Source of the DNA: Anabaena azotica FACHB-119 | Lineage (GTDB): Bacteria; Cyanobacteriota; Cyanobacteriia; Cyanobacteriales; Nostocaceae | Reading direction: 5' to 3' | DNA: 40,572 bases | NCBI RefSeq assembly: GCF_014697625.1 | Contig: NZ_JACJSG010000065.1 | Coordinates: 1 to 40,572 of the forward strand | Shown here: positions 8,002-15,808 of the stretch, piece after piece | Numbering within the stretch: the stretch's first letter is position 1 | Layout: every line of letters begins with the position of its first letter | Translations under genes and position numbers: made by a program | Notes under the pieces: model-generated | Databases searched by the model: none | What the model saw: only the letters and a program-made list of their open reading frames with translations | What the model was told of the DNA's origin: nothing

Positions 8002-9079
8002 TAATAGAAGAAAATTTTTACAAGGAATCACTGCACTTTCTAGTTTATCTTTAGCTGGTTGTGGTTGGAGATTAGCTAATGTGCGGGCTGTTGCGGGTTC
8101 TGGTCGCAGCGATCAATTGTATCTTTATACTTGGACACAATATTCTGATCAAAAATTATTACAAACTTTTAGTTCTCAAACTGGGTTGAAGGCGCTTGTA
8201 GATGTTTATGATTCTAACGAAGTGATGCTAGCTAAACTGCTGGCTGGTGGGGGTGGTAGTTATAGCTTGATTTACCCATCTGACTATATGGTGCAAAAGA
8301 TGGTGCAACGAGGTTTATTAACCGAATTAAAACACGATCGCCTAATTGGTTTAAATAGTTTATTACCCCAATTCCAAAATCCTAGCTATGACCCCAAAAA
8401 CCGTTATAGTATTCCTTTTAGTTGGGGAACTACTGGATTAATCTATAATTCAGAAGTTCTCAAACAACCGCCAAAAGATTGGGAATATCTCTGGCAAAAC
8501 CAACAGTTACTTAATAAGCGCATGACTTTATTAAATGATGTGCGTGAGGTTATAGGCGCGGCTTTGCGGATGTTGGGCTATTCTTATAATTCTACAAATG
8601 AAGATGAAATTAAACAAGCTTATGAAAAATTAACTATTCTCAAACCCGCGATCGCCGCCTTCGATACCGATGCTTGGAGAAATCAAATCTTAGCAGGTGA
8701 TTTAGTATTAGCTATGTGTTACTCAGCCGATGCTATCAAAATTATCAAAGAAAATCCTCAGTTGAAGTATGTCATTCCTCGTAGTGGTTCTTCCCTGTGG
8801 ACTGACACAATTGTAATTCCTAAATCTGCCCCTAACGTGGATGGTGCTTATGCTTGGATTAATTTTATTCTCCAACCAGAAGTAGCAGCTAATATTAGCG
8901 AACGATTAAAGATTTCCACTCCTAATAGTGCTGCATTTGAACAATTACCTAAACAAGTTAAAAATAATCAAAATTTATATCCTCCCTCCTCAATTCTAGA
9001 AAAGTGTGAACGCATCAGCCCCGTGGGTGCGTTTGAGGAAGTTTACGAACGTTATTGGACGCAATTAACTAGTAGTTAG
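7997..9079 (+). CDS. potD: polyamine-type ABC transporter binding protein PotD
   Basis: This is the extracytoplasmic solute-binding subunit, 360 residues, of the PotD/PotF class. The N-terminus reads as a Tat-dependent lipoprotein signal: twin arginines at 4-5 (NRRKFLQ) and the lipobox LAGC with the lipidated Cys at 22. The mature part follows the family pattern (LYTWTQYSDQKLLQTF, then YDSNEVMLAKLL, and YSIPFSWGTTGLIYN in the middle). A spermidine/putrescine-like ligand is inferred. The start codon is embedded in an STRR array and no Shine-Dalgarno is visible, so initiation may depend on the repeat or on a downstream start. It belongs with potA and potB. Confidence 0.9.
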   Translation: MTNRRKFLQGITALSSLSLAGCGWRLANVRAVAGSGRSDQLYLYTWTQYSDQKLLQTFSSQTGLKALVDVYDSNEVMLAKLLAGGGGSYSLIYPSDYMVQKMVQRGLLTELKHDRLIGLNSLLPQFQNPSYDPKNRYSIPFSWGTTGLIYNSEVLKQPPKDWEYLWQNQQLLNKRMTLLNDVREVIGAALRMLGYSYNSTNEDEIKQAYEKLTILKPAIAAFDTDAWRNQILAGDLVLAMCYSADAIKIIKENPQLKYVIPRSGSSLWTDTIVIPKSAPNVDGAYAWINFILQPEVAANISERLKISTPNSAAFEQLPKQVKNNQNLYPPSSILEKCERISPVGAFEEVYERYWTQLTSS

Positions 9080-9166
9080 TCAGTTATCAGTTATCAGTTA
9101 TCAGTTATCAGTTATCAGTTATCAGTTATCAGTTATCAGTTATCAGTTGTCAGTTATCAGTTGTCA
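9079..9166. repeat. STRR heptamer array (CAGTTAT)
   Basis: About twelve tandem CAGTTAT units, with a few CAGTTGT variants, begin one base after the potD stop codon. Confidence 0.93.
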
Positions 9167-9178
9167 GGTTGTGTTCAC

Positions 9179-9261
9179 TGTCCCCTGTCCCCTGTCCCCT
9201 GTCCCCTATCCCCTATCCCCTATCCCCTGTCCCTTGTCCCCTGTCCCCTATCCCCTATCCC
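9179..9261. repeat. heptamer array (CCCCTGT/CCCCTAT)
   Basis: About eleven tandem units of CCCCTGT or CCCCTAT lie directly in front of potB. Read in the potB frame they would encode a heptapeptide repeat of the CPLSPVP type, because three 7-base units equal seven codons. Confidence 0.92.
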
Positions 9262-9265
9262 TACA

Positions 9266-10171
9266 GTGACTACAAAAATACGTGATATTCCAGATGATAT
9301 TGTTGGACTTGAGAAATTAAATCGTCCACGGTTCAACTTTATTCAACCTTTGGTATTGTTAGCACCGTCTGGTATTTGGTTATTACTTTTGTTGGTGTTA
9401 CCAACATTAATAATTTTTCAGTTGAGTTTAGTACCTAATATTCGACCAGGGGATATAGTTAACCCTAGCGGGTTTGATAATTATATTCGCATAGTTGATC
9501 CGTTATATTTGCACGTTATCTGGCGATCGCTCACTTTAGCACTCGGTACAACGGCAATTTGTCTAATTTTAGGTTTCCCGGTTGCCTATTGGATCGCCCA
9601 AATTGCCCCTCAGCGTTGGCGAAATTTACTGGTATTAGGCTTTGTTTTACCTTTATGGACTTCTTCTCTCCTTCGTTCTTACGCTTGGATAACTATTCTT
9701 CGTCCTACAGGTTTATTAAACAGTTTGCTTAGTAGTGTAGGTTTACCCACTTTAGAATTACTCAACCGCACACCAGCTGTTTTAATTGGCATGAGCTATA
9801 GCTTACTGCCTTACATGGTGTTGATTTTATATGCTTCCCTAGAGAAATTAGATAGGCGGTTACTAGAAGCAGCCGCAGATTTGGGTGCAAATCCTGTGGA
9901 AGCCTTTTGGAAAGTCACAGTTCCCCAAATAGCCCCAGGAATTACGGCTGGTTCTTTGCTTGTCTTAATTACAGCCTTGGGGGATTTTATCGATCCTGAA
10001 TTACTAGGTGGTGCTTCTAGTATGACGGCGGCGCGGTTAGTTTATAACCAATTTCTTGGTGTTACTCAAAATTGGGGATTTGGTTCAGCTTTGAGTATGA
10101 CATTAATTTTGGCTGTGAGTATTGCGATCGCTCTTTTAATTAAGTTCGGCGAACCTACACCCAAGGAGTAG
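9266..10171 (+). CDS. potB: polyamine-type ABC transporter permease PotB
   Basis: This is an inner-membrane permease of about 302 residues. The frame stays open upstream to 9161, but that part only translates heptamer repeats. The GTG at 9266, just after the repeats, gives MTTKIRDI and a normal PotB length. About six hydrophobic segments are visible, beginning with a helix near LLLLLVLPTLIIFQLSL. The EAA loop that contacts the ATPase is clear (EAAADLGANPVEAFWKVTVP). PotABCD systems normally have two different permeases, but the next gene here is a sigma-like protein. Either potC lies elsewhere or this permease acts as a homodimer. Confidence 0.88.
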   Translation: MTTKIRDIPDDIVGLEKLNRPRFNFIQPLVLLAPSGIWLLLLLVLPTLIIFQLSLVPNIRPGDIVNPSGFDNYIRIVDPLYLHVIWRSLTLALGTTAICLILGFPVAYWIAQIAPQRWRNLLVLGFVLPLWTSSLLRSYAWITILRPTGLLNSLLSSVGLPTLELLNRTPAVLIGMSYSLLPYMVLILYASLEKLDRRLLEAAADLGANPVEAFWKVTVPQIAPGITAGSLLVLITALGDFIDPELLGGASSMTAARLVYNQFLGVTQNWGFGSALSMTLILAVSIAIALLIKFGEPTPKE

Positions 10172-10201
10172 GGAGTGAAGCTTTATATAGCGAGCAATAA
10201 T

Positions 10202-10229
10202 GTAGAGACGTTGCATGCAACGTCTCTAC
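10202..10229. repeat. perfect 28-bp palindrome
   Basis: GTAGAGACGTTGC is followed at once by its reverse complement, with AT at the centre. It lies 30 bases after potB and could end its transcript, though no T-run follows. A degenerate relative lies at 17702-17729, and this palindrome type is common in cyanobacterial genomes as I recall. Confidence 0.8.
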
Positions 10230-10387
10230 TTCATCAAGAAACGGTATTAGGACATAAAATATATAAATTTTTGTAAAAAATTACCAATTCCTCGCCCGCC
10301 AACTGCGATAACCCTTCAGATCATTCAGAGGAGGACTGGTGCTGTGATCATATTCAAACCTAAACTAATTGGGTCTGGATAATCTCT

Positions 10388-11110
10388 ATGTCTAATGAAT
10401 TTATTCGCTGGGTGCAAGCGGCTTTAAGTAATCCCATTGAAAAGAGCAAGCTGTTACAGCAACCTCAAAAACTCCAGAAAATCATGAGCGATATTCCGGC
10501 GCGTCAATGGTTATTTGAGCAAGCCTGTCAAACGGATGATCCCGATTTGGCAATTCAGGCAAAGAATTTAATTATCAACATGATGAAATTTTCCAGGTTG
10601 ATTTGGTATGGTGCTGGACAGATATCGCCAGATATTTATGAGGAAGCCTTATCACGCACCTGGGAATGGTTTAACAAGGAATTGTGTCTAGCATATAACC
10701 CCGAAAAAGCTAGCTTTGTCACTTGGTTTAACCGAAGGCTGAAATTCAGAATCTTAGATGTGATTCGGGAACAGGAGAGAGAACGTAATAGGCGTTTACA
10801 TCTTCCTCCCGATGAAGAAAATAATGAATGGATTTTTCCGCCTGCGCCTGAGCCTGAAAGTTGGCATGAAACTATTCAAGAATGGCTAGAGTTAGTGCAG
10901 CGACATTCACAGTTGAGAAATTGTCGAATGCAAAATCATCCTGATATTAACTGTCAGTTTTTATTGATGCAAATCTTGCAGATGTTACGCGACTCTGGAA
11001 AATTTTCTTGGCATAGTTTAGCTCAACAGTATAAAGTCGATCAGTCTTCATTAAGGAGATTTTGTAAGACGCGGTGCTTCCCTATTTTTAAACAGTTGTT
11101 GTCTGAATAA
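10388..11110 (+). CDS. sigma-70-like protein (ECF-type architecture)
   Basis: This 240-residue protein resembles a two-domain sigma factor. Residues 55-140 look like sigma region 2: a helix with DIYEEALSRTWEWF, then FVTWFNRRLKFRILDVIREQERERNRR, which matches the aromatic/basic pattern of regions 2.3-2.4. After an acidic, proline-rich linker, the C-terminal 50 residues (FSWHSLAQQYKVDQSSLRRF) form a plausible helix-turn-helix like region 4. It would recruit RNA polymerase to a special promoter set. The N-terminal 50 residues are extra and unidentified. DUF1822 and CHAT-receptor genes follow on the same strand after 37 and 88 bases, which suggests one operon and a shared signalling role. It could instead be a non-polymerase DNA-binding protein. 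Confidence 0.72.
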   Translation: MSNEFIRWVQAALSNPIEKSKLLQQPQKLQKIMSDIPARQWLFEQACQTDDPDLAIQAKNLIINMMKFSRLIWYGAGQISPDIYEEALSRTWEWFNKELCLAYNPEKASFVTWFNRRLKFRILDVIREQERERNRRLHLPPDEENNEWIFPPAPEPESWHETIQEWLELVQRHSQLRNCRMQNHPDINCQFLLMQILQMLRDSGKFSWHSLAQQYKVDQSSLRRFCKTRCFPIFKQLLSE

Positions 11111-11147
11111 GATACCGCAAAGTCCAAACGTTTTTTTGCTATGCACC

Positions 11148-12221
11148 ATGATTGAACCTATCACAATTGCGATAACATCTGCTGACCGTAAGCTCGCTTA
11201 TGAGTTTGCTCAACAACAGCCAACGCGAGAGCGATCGCAACAAGTTTACCGTAATACTTTAGCTGTATTAGTCACACAGCGTTGTTTACAAATGCTAGGT
11301 ATTGATACAGATTTAGCCGCCAGTCATAGTTGGAATCCCTTAGAACAGCAGCTAGAAAATATTGCAGATTTATATATTCCTAGTTTGCAAGGTTTTGTAG
11401 AATGTCGTTGCTTGCACAGGAGCGATCGCAAATGTTACATTCCCCCGGAGGTATGGTCAGAACGTCTGGGTTACGTGATAATTGAACTTGATGAGCCTTA
11501 CCAAGAGGCGCAAGTTGTGGGATTTGTGGAATCTGTATCTGTTGCAGAACTACCACGTAGTTATTTTCAAACTCTTGATGTCTTGCTAGATTGTTTAACC
11601 TCATCGCCACAACCACAACCAATGGTGCAACTGAGTCATTGGCTCAAACGCACCTTTGAATATGATTGGCGACCTCCCAAACAGTTGCGGAAAATGATGA
11701 AAGAACTCGAACCACAACGCAGCGATGTTTTTATTCGTCAACAGGTTGAACAACTATACCGCCGACAGTCTCCTCGTGGAATACAAATTCCCCATCATCT
11801 CAATCCTCAAGAAGCTTTGGTAAATCTCATCCAAACTACCCCCGATGATGAGATTCGTTGGCAATGTGCAGAATTGTTGTGGGAACTAGATCCCAAACAT
11901 CCAGCTTGTCCCGTCATCAGTGCCAAGGATTTAGGAATTTATCTGTTAGGTCAGGCTATAGTGTTGATTGTGGGGATTTTGCCTAAATCTGATGGCAGGA
12001 TGTTAATTTTGTTGAGGTTGTACCCTCCCGAAAAACAGTCTCATTTACCACCTGGGGTGAAGCTAAAAGGGCTAGATGAGGAAGGAAACCTATTTTTTGA
12101 GGTGGAATCACGCCAGCAAGATGCCTATATACAATTTAAGTTTACCGGAGATAGAGGCGATCGCTTTACGGTGTCTGTTGTCTTGGATGATGCTAGCTTT
12201 ACTGATAATTTTGTGATTTAA
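11148..12221 (+). CDS. DUF1822 family protein
   Basis: The protein has about 357 residues from the ATG at 11148; a TTG at 11136 would add only four. It matches the cyanobacterial DUF1822 family as I recall it, with the N-terminal pattern (ITIAITSADRKLAYEFA), a central segment that begins SRGIQIPHHL-like, and a C-terminal segment LKGLDEEGNLFFEVESR. The last 120 residues look like a beta-rich domain. No signal peptide or membrane helix is evident, so it is probably cytoplasmic. The function is unknown. Its position between a sigma-like gene and a CHAT receptor gene suggests it is an adaptor, an inhibitor or a protease substrate in that pathway. Confidence 0.8.
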   Translation: MIEPITIAITSADRKLAYEFAQQQPTRERSQQVYRNTLAVLVTQRCLQMLGIDTDLAASHSWNPLEQQLENIADLYIPSLQGFVECRCLHRSDRKCYIPPEVWSERLGYVIIELDEPYQEAQVVGFVESVSVAELPRSYFQTLDVLLDCLTSSPQPQPMVQLSHWLKRTFEYDWRPPKQLRKMMKELEPQRSDVFIRQQVEQLYRRQSPRGIQIPHHLNPQEALVNLIQTTPDDEIRWQCAELLWELDPKHPACPVISAKDLGIYLLGQAIVLIVGILPKSDGRMLILLRLYPPEKQSHLPPGVKLKGLDEEGNLFFEVESRQQDAYIQFKFTGDRGDRFTVSVVLDDASFTDNFVI

Positions 12222-12309
12222 CTGACCGTTAGTTGATTATTGCTTAGTTTTACAAAATCATGCTTATCTTATAAATAAATTCTTCATTTCCCAATGCTCT
12301 GTCTTGGTT

Positions 12310-15015
12310 ATGGTGTCATCATCCTCTAGTCCTCAACCCCATGAAAATGTCAGTGTCATACTTGAGTTTAGTGACGGTAGCTTCGATAACGGATTTTCCG
12401 TGAAGCTGCGGATCTTAGAAGATGGTGTGATCATTCGCGAAGACAATGATTTCCCAATCATTCCGGCTGCACCGGCAATGCCTCAATTGTATGATAGTTG
12501 GCAAAATACCTCACTAGAGAACAGTCGTAAATTACAAGCAGTTCCAGCACAAATCACCCACCAAGAAGTAGATACTGAAGCTTGGAAAGAAAGAGCTGAA
12601 GCACTAGAACAATATTGTCGCAGTTGGTTTAAACATTGGGCGTTTAAGAGTTTGCGCGATTGCATTCTCGCCAATATCAACATCAACAATAACCAATCTA
12701 TCCCGATTATCATTAGATGCCAAGCAGAAAATAACGACCAAAATGAACTGCTACGCAGAATCCCTTGGCATACATGGGATTTATTTACGAGCCTAAAAAA
12801 TGCTGAGTTTGCCTTATTTACAAAATTTTCCAAGAGTGTTCCCACTCTCGCCGCACCAGTGAGAGTTTTAGCTATTTTCGGCAGTCCTGAAGGAGGTTTA
12901 CGACTAGAAGAAGATAGAAAAGCATTAGAACTATTAGAACAACGTGGAGCGCAAATTACCAAAATATTTGAGCCGGATGATGATACTCTTTCGCATTTGT
13001 TTTTTGATCAAGAATGGCAGATTCTATTTTTCGCTGGTCACTCATCTAGTGAGGGGATGAGTGGGAAGATTCAAATTAGTACGGGTATATGTATACCGTT
13101 ACATACATTAGAAAAACGGTTTACCAGTGCTGTAACAAAAGGGTTAAAATTAGCAATCTTCAATTCTTGTGACGGATTAAAAATTGCAGATTTTTTAAGC
13201 AAGTTGAATGTACCGACGGTAATTGTGATGCGAGAACCTGTTGCTGATCGCATTGCTTATCAATTTTTGCTGCACTTTTTGCAAGAATTTTCTCAAGGTG
13301 TACCCTTATGTTTAGCAGTGCGTAAAGGACGCGATCGCCTGGAAAGTTTACAAAGGGATTTTCCGGCTGCTACCTGGCTCCCCACCGTTTGCTTAAATCC
13401 TAATCAATCAGAGTTTGTTTGGCCTGACGACATCATCATCCCGCCACCACCTCCCTCACCCTTTTTACTCCTCCTCAACTCACTTTCACGCATCAAATCT
13501 TTCCTAATTCGCCCTCAGATGATGCTGGCGCTAATTGCTGTTGTGGGGATTATTTCTGTATCTAGATTACTTCAAGTCAACAAATGTCAAATTTTTCCCT
13601 CAACCTGCTCAAAAACTGAACCTCCTTCAATTGATAATATTAACGACTTTATTAGCTCTGGTGAAAAGCTGCTAATTAATAATAGTGTAAATAGCATAGT
13701 CAAACTAAATGAGAAATATTTCGCATTCAAGCAGGAAGGAATTCAAGCATTTTCTGAAGGTAGATATGCCGATGCAGTCGCAAGTTTTGAAAAGCTACCT
13801 AGTCGCCTAACCAAAGACCCCGAAAGTTTAATTTATCGTAACAACGCTTTTGTGCATCTTCGGAATACCAATTACCCCAATTTGCCAATTTACACAATTG
13901 CTGTTGCTGCACCATTGAATGACAATGCTGGATTCGATATATTAGCAGGAGTTGCCCAAGCCCAAGATATAGCTGTCAAGCAAGGGATGAACTTGCAAGT
14001 TGTAATTGCTAACGATCGCAATCAGCCTTCTCAGTCGCAGCAAATCGCCAAAAAACTCTCCGATGACGAGAAAATTTTGGCTGTGGTAGGACATTTCACT
14101 TCTCCTAATACCTGTGAAGCCTTGAATATTTATTCCCCAAATGAACTAGTAGTTATTTCTCCCACTACCACCTTAGTTAATATTAGAGCCAATCCAGATT
14201 GCGGCGATATCAACAAAGTCTTTTTTCGTACCACTTCGACAAGTTATATAGAAGCGCTTAGTCTGGTGGAATATTTAGTCAAACCAAATGGACTCAACAA
14301 ACCTCAGCCAAAAGTAGTTGTTTTCTACAATAAAAATGAGTTGTTTAGCAAGGATTTGTTCACTCAGTTTAACGATATTGTTACAAATAGATTTGATGGA
14401 CGTATAATTGCTAGCTTTGACTTATCTGATCCGAATTTCAACAGCAATCAACTACCACCGCAAGTTAAAGATGCAGATGCTTTAGTATTATTACCTGATG
14501 GCAGAACTAACAATAGTACAGCATGGGAAAAAGCGATTGATATTATCAAGTTGAATAGAGGTGAAAAATACATTTTAGCGGCGAATACCTTATATCTCCA
14601 AGAAGCTATTAATAAAACCCAAAATGCCACAGTCAATCGCCTATTTATAGCAGATGATTGGCATCCTAAGCAGTGTGGTGCAGCAGAATTTGCCCAACAA
14701 ATCCGTACTTATTGGGGTGGTGATTTGAATGGAAGAATGGCTTTATCATTTGATGCTGTGACAGCAGTTTTAAAAGCAATTGAACTTTCTGGGACATCTG
14801 TTAATCGAGAACAGATAAAAGAAAAATTATCGCAAATGGCTAATAAACCTGAAACAGCAGCATCGAGCGCTACTATTAAAGGCTTAAAGATTAGTTTTGA
14901 TAGTAGAGGCGATCGCAAAGAAATCACCGCACAACCCATCTTTACTGTTAATATTAATTTGAAGTTTGATTTGGTCAAAAATGTGGAAAATGTTCCTTGC
15001 CAAAATCAAAAGTAG
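12310..15015 (+). CDS. CHAT protease - transmembrane - periplasmic binding domain fusion
   Basis: This protein of about 901 residues joins an internal caspase-like protease to an external ligand-binding domain. Residues 1-185 are an unidentified N-terminal region with a LLRRIPWHTWDLF segment that often precedes CHAT domains. The CHAT domain spans about 190-370, with catalytic His244 (FFAGHSS) and Cys287 (FNSCDG) 43 residues apart. A proline-rich linker leads to one membrane helix at 404-424, preceded by Arg and Lys, which places the N-terminus in the cytoplasm. A short TPR-like helical stretch (about 480-512) is followed by a type I periplasmic binding fold (about 524-885) of the Leu/Ile/Val-binding class (IAVAAPLNDNAGFDILAG). 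I infer a ligand-sensing membrane protease acting with the upstream sigma-like and DUF1822 proteins. ATG 12310 is preferred over TTG 12304. Confidence 0.85.
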   Translation: MVSSSSSPQPHENVSVILEFSDGSFDNGFSVKLRILEDGVIIREDNDFPIIPAAPAMPQLYDSWQNTSLENSRKLQAVPAQITHQEVDTEAWKERAEALEQYCRSWFKHWAFKSLRDCILANININNNQSIPIIIRCQAENNDQNELLRRIPWHTWDLFTSLKNAEFALFTKFSKSVPTLAAPVRVLAIFGSPEGGLRLEEDRKALELLEQRGAQITKIFEPDDDTLSHLFFDQEWQILFFAGHSSSEGMSGKIQISTGICIPLHTLEKRFTSAVTKGLKLAIFNSCDGLKIADFLSKLNVPTVIVMREPVADRIAYQFLLHFLQEFSQGVPLCLAVRKGRDRLESLQRDFPAATWLPTVCLNPNQSEFVWPDDIIIPPPPPSPFLLLLNSLSRIKSFLIRPQMMLALIAVVGIISVSRLLQVNKCQIFPSTCSKTEPPSIDNINDFISSGEKLLINNSVNSIVKLNEKYFAFKQEGIQAFSEGRYADAVASFEKLPSRLTKDPESLIYRNNAFVHLRNTNYPNLPIYTIAVAAPLNDNAGFDILAGVAQAQDIAVKQGMNLQVVIANDRNQPSQSQQIAKKLSDDEKILAVVGHFTSPNTCEALNIYSPNELVVISPTTTLVNIRANPDCGDINKVFFRTTSTSYIEALSLVEYLVKPNGLNKPQPKVVVFYNKNELFSKDLFTQFNDIVTNRFDGRIIASFDLSDPNFNSNQLPPQVKDADALVLLPDGRTNNSTAWEKAIDIIKLNRGEKYILAANTLYLQEAINKTQNATVNRLFIADDWHPKQCGAAEFAQQIRTYWGGDLNGRMALSFDAVTAVLKAIELSGTSVNREQIKEKLSQMANKPETAASSATIKGLKISFDSRGDRKEITAQPIFTVNINLKFDLVKNVENVPCQNQK

Positions 15016-15136
15016 TTTGTAGCCTGCGTCGGTACATATACTCCTCACTAACACATTTTATAACCCTTATAGAATAAGGCTTTTAGCTAAACAAGAAAAA
15101 TGTGTTTGTTTTATTCGTTGCAAGGGGGTTTAATAC

Positions 15137-15164
15137 TTTTGACTTTTGACTTTTGACTTTTGAC
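15137..15164. repeat. heptamer array (TTTTGAC)
   Basis: Four perfect tandem copies of TTTTGAC. Confidence 0.93.
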
Positions 15165-15213
15165 TTCCCCCTTGTGGGGCGCTTACATCTTGCACCATTC
15201 TCTTAAGGCTTTG

Positions 15214-15516
15214 CTGACTTTTCACGGGATCTGAAAAACCCCACTTCCAAACCTCTCCCCTGCAAAAAGAGAGGCTTTAATTGCTCCCCCTTCCCTTATA
15301 GGGAACTGACTTTTCACGGCATCTAGAAGACCTCTCTCCAAACCTCTCTCCTACAAGGAGAGAGGCTTTGATTTCTCCCCCTTCCCTTGTAGGGAAGGGG
15401 GCTGGGGGGTTAGGTCTGACGTTGACTTTTCCACATAACGTGAAAAGTTAGTATAGGGAAGGGGGCTGGGGGGTTAGGTCTAGCGTTAACTTTTCCACAT
15501 GACGTGAAAAGTCAGA
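15214..15516. mobile_element. MITE-like element, 303 bp, with 9-bp flanking duplication
   Basis: The ends are CTGACTTTTCACG (15214-15226) and its exact reverse complement CGTGAAAAGTCAG (15503-15515). AAGGCTTTG flanks both sides (15205-15213 and 15517-15525), which fits a target duplication. Inside, the left end is repeated 92 bases further in (15306), and a 64-bp unit beginning AGGGAAGGGGG occurs twice (15391 and 15455). An internal CTCTCTCC/GGAGAGAG hairpin is present near 15340-15366. It shares its termini with the element at 19626-19776. No protein is encoded. Confidence 0.65.
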
Positions 15517-15808
15517 AAGGCTTTGAGAGAATTACGAAAAATGTGTTTCTTAAAAGCCTCCCACGGGCGTGATGAACGCTAGAGCAAAATATGAAAGAAA
15601 CACAACTATTCCCTATTTTCTTGTTTCTGTAACCTGTCACCTGTAACCTGTCACCTGTGTTTCTTAAAAGTTATAAAAAATTACCTCTCATCAAAAATAA
15701 AACTGTTTGTAAATTTAAGTAAAAAAAACTGGTAGTTGTCCCCCTAGCTGACGATATTCCCTTGGAAGGGTAATGGCATTTTGAATTTTAGATATGGAGT
15801 AATTCATA

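Larger units (their letters stand above)
15016..15808. other. repeat-rich intergenic region, 793 bp
   Basis: No gene is visible. It holds a hairpin-forming stretch (ACACATTTT near 15051 pairing with AAAATGTGT near 15108), a TTTTGAC array (15137-15164), a 303-bp MITE-like element (15214-15516) and a repeated GTGTTTCTTAAAAG 14-mer (about 15543 and 15656). The DUF2207 ribosome-binding site GGAG lies just before its ATG. Confidence 0.7.

Noticed and set aside
9161..9265. N-terminal extension of PotB
   Set aside because: It is only the translation of a heptamer array (CPLSPVP-type repeats); the conserved protein begins at GTG 9266.
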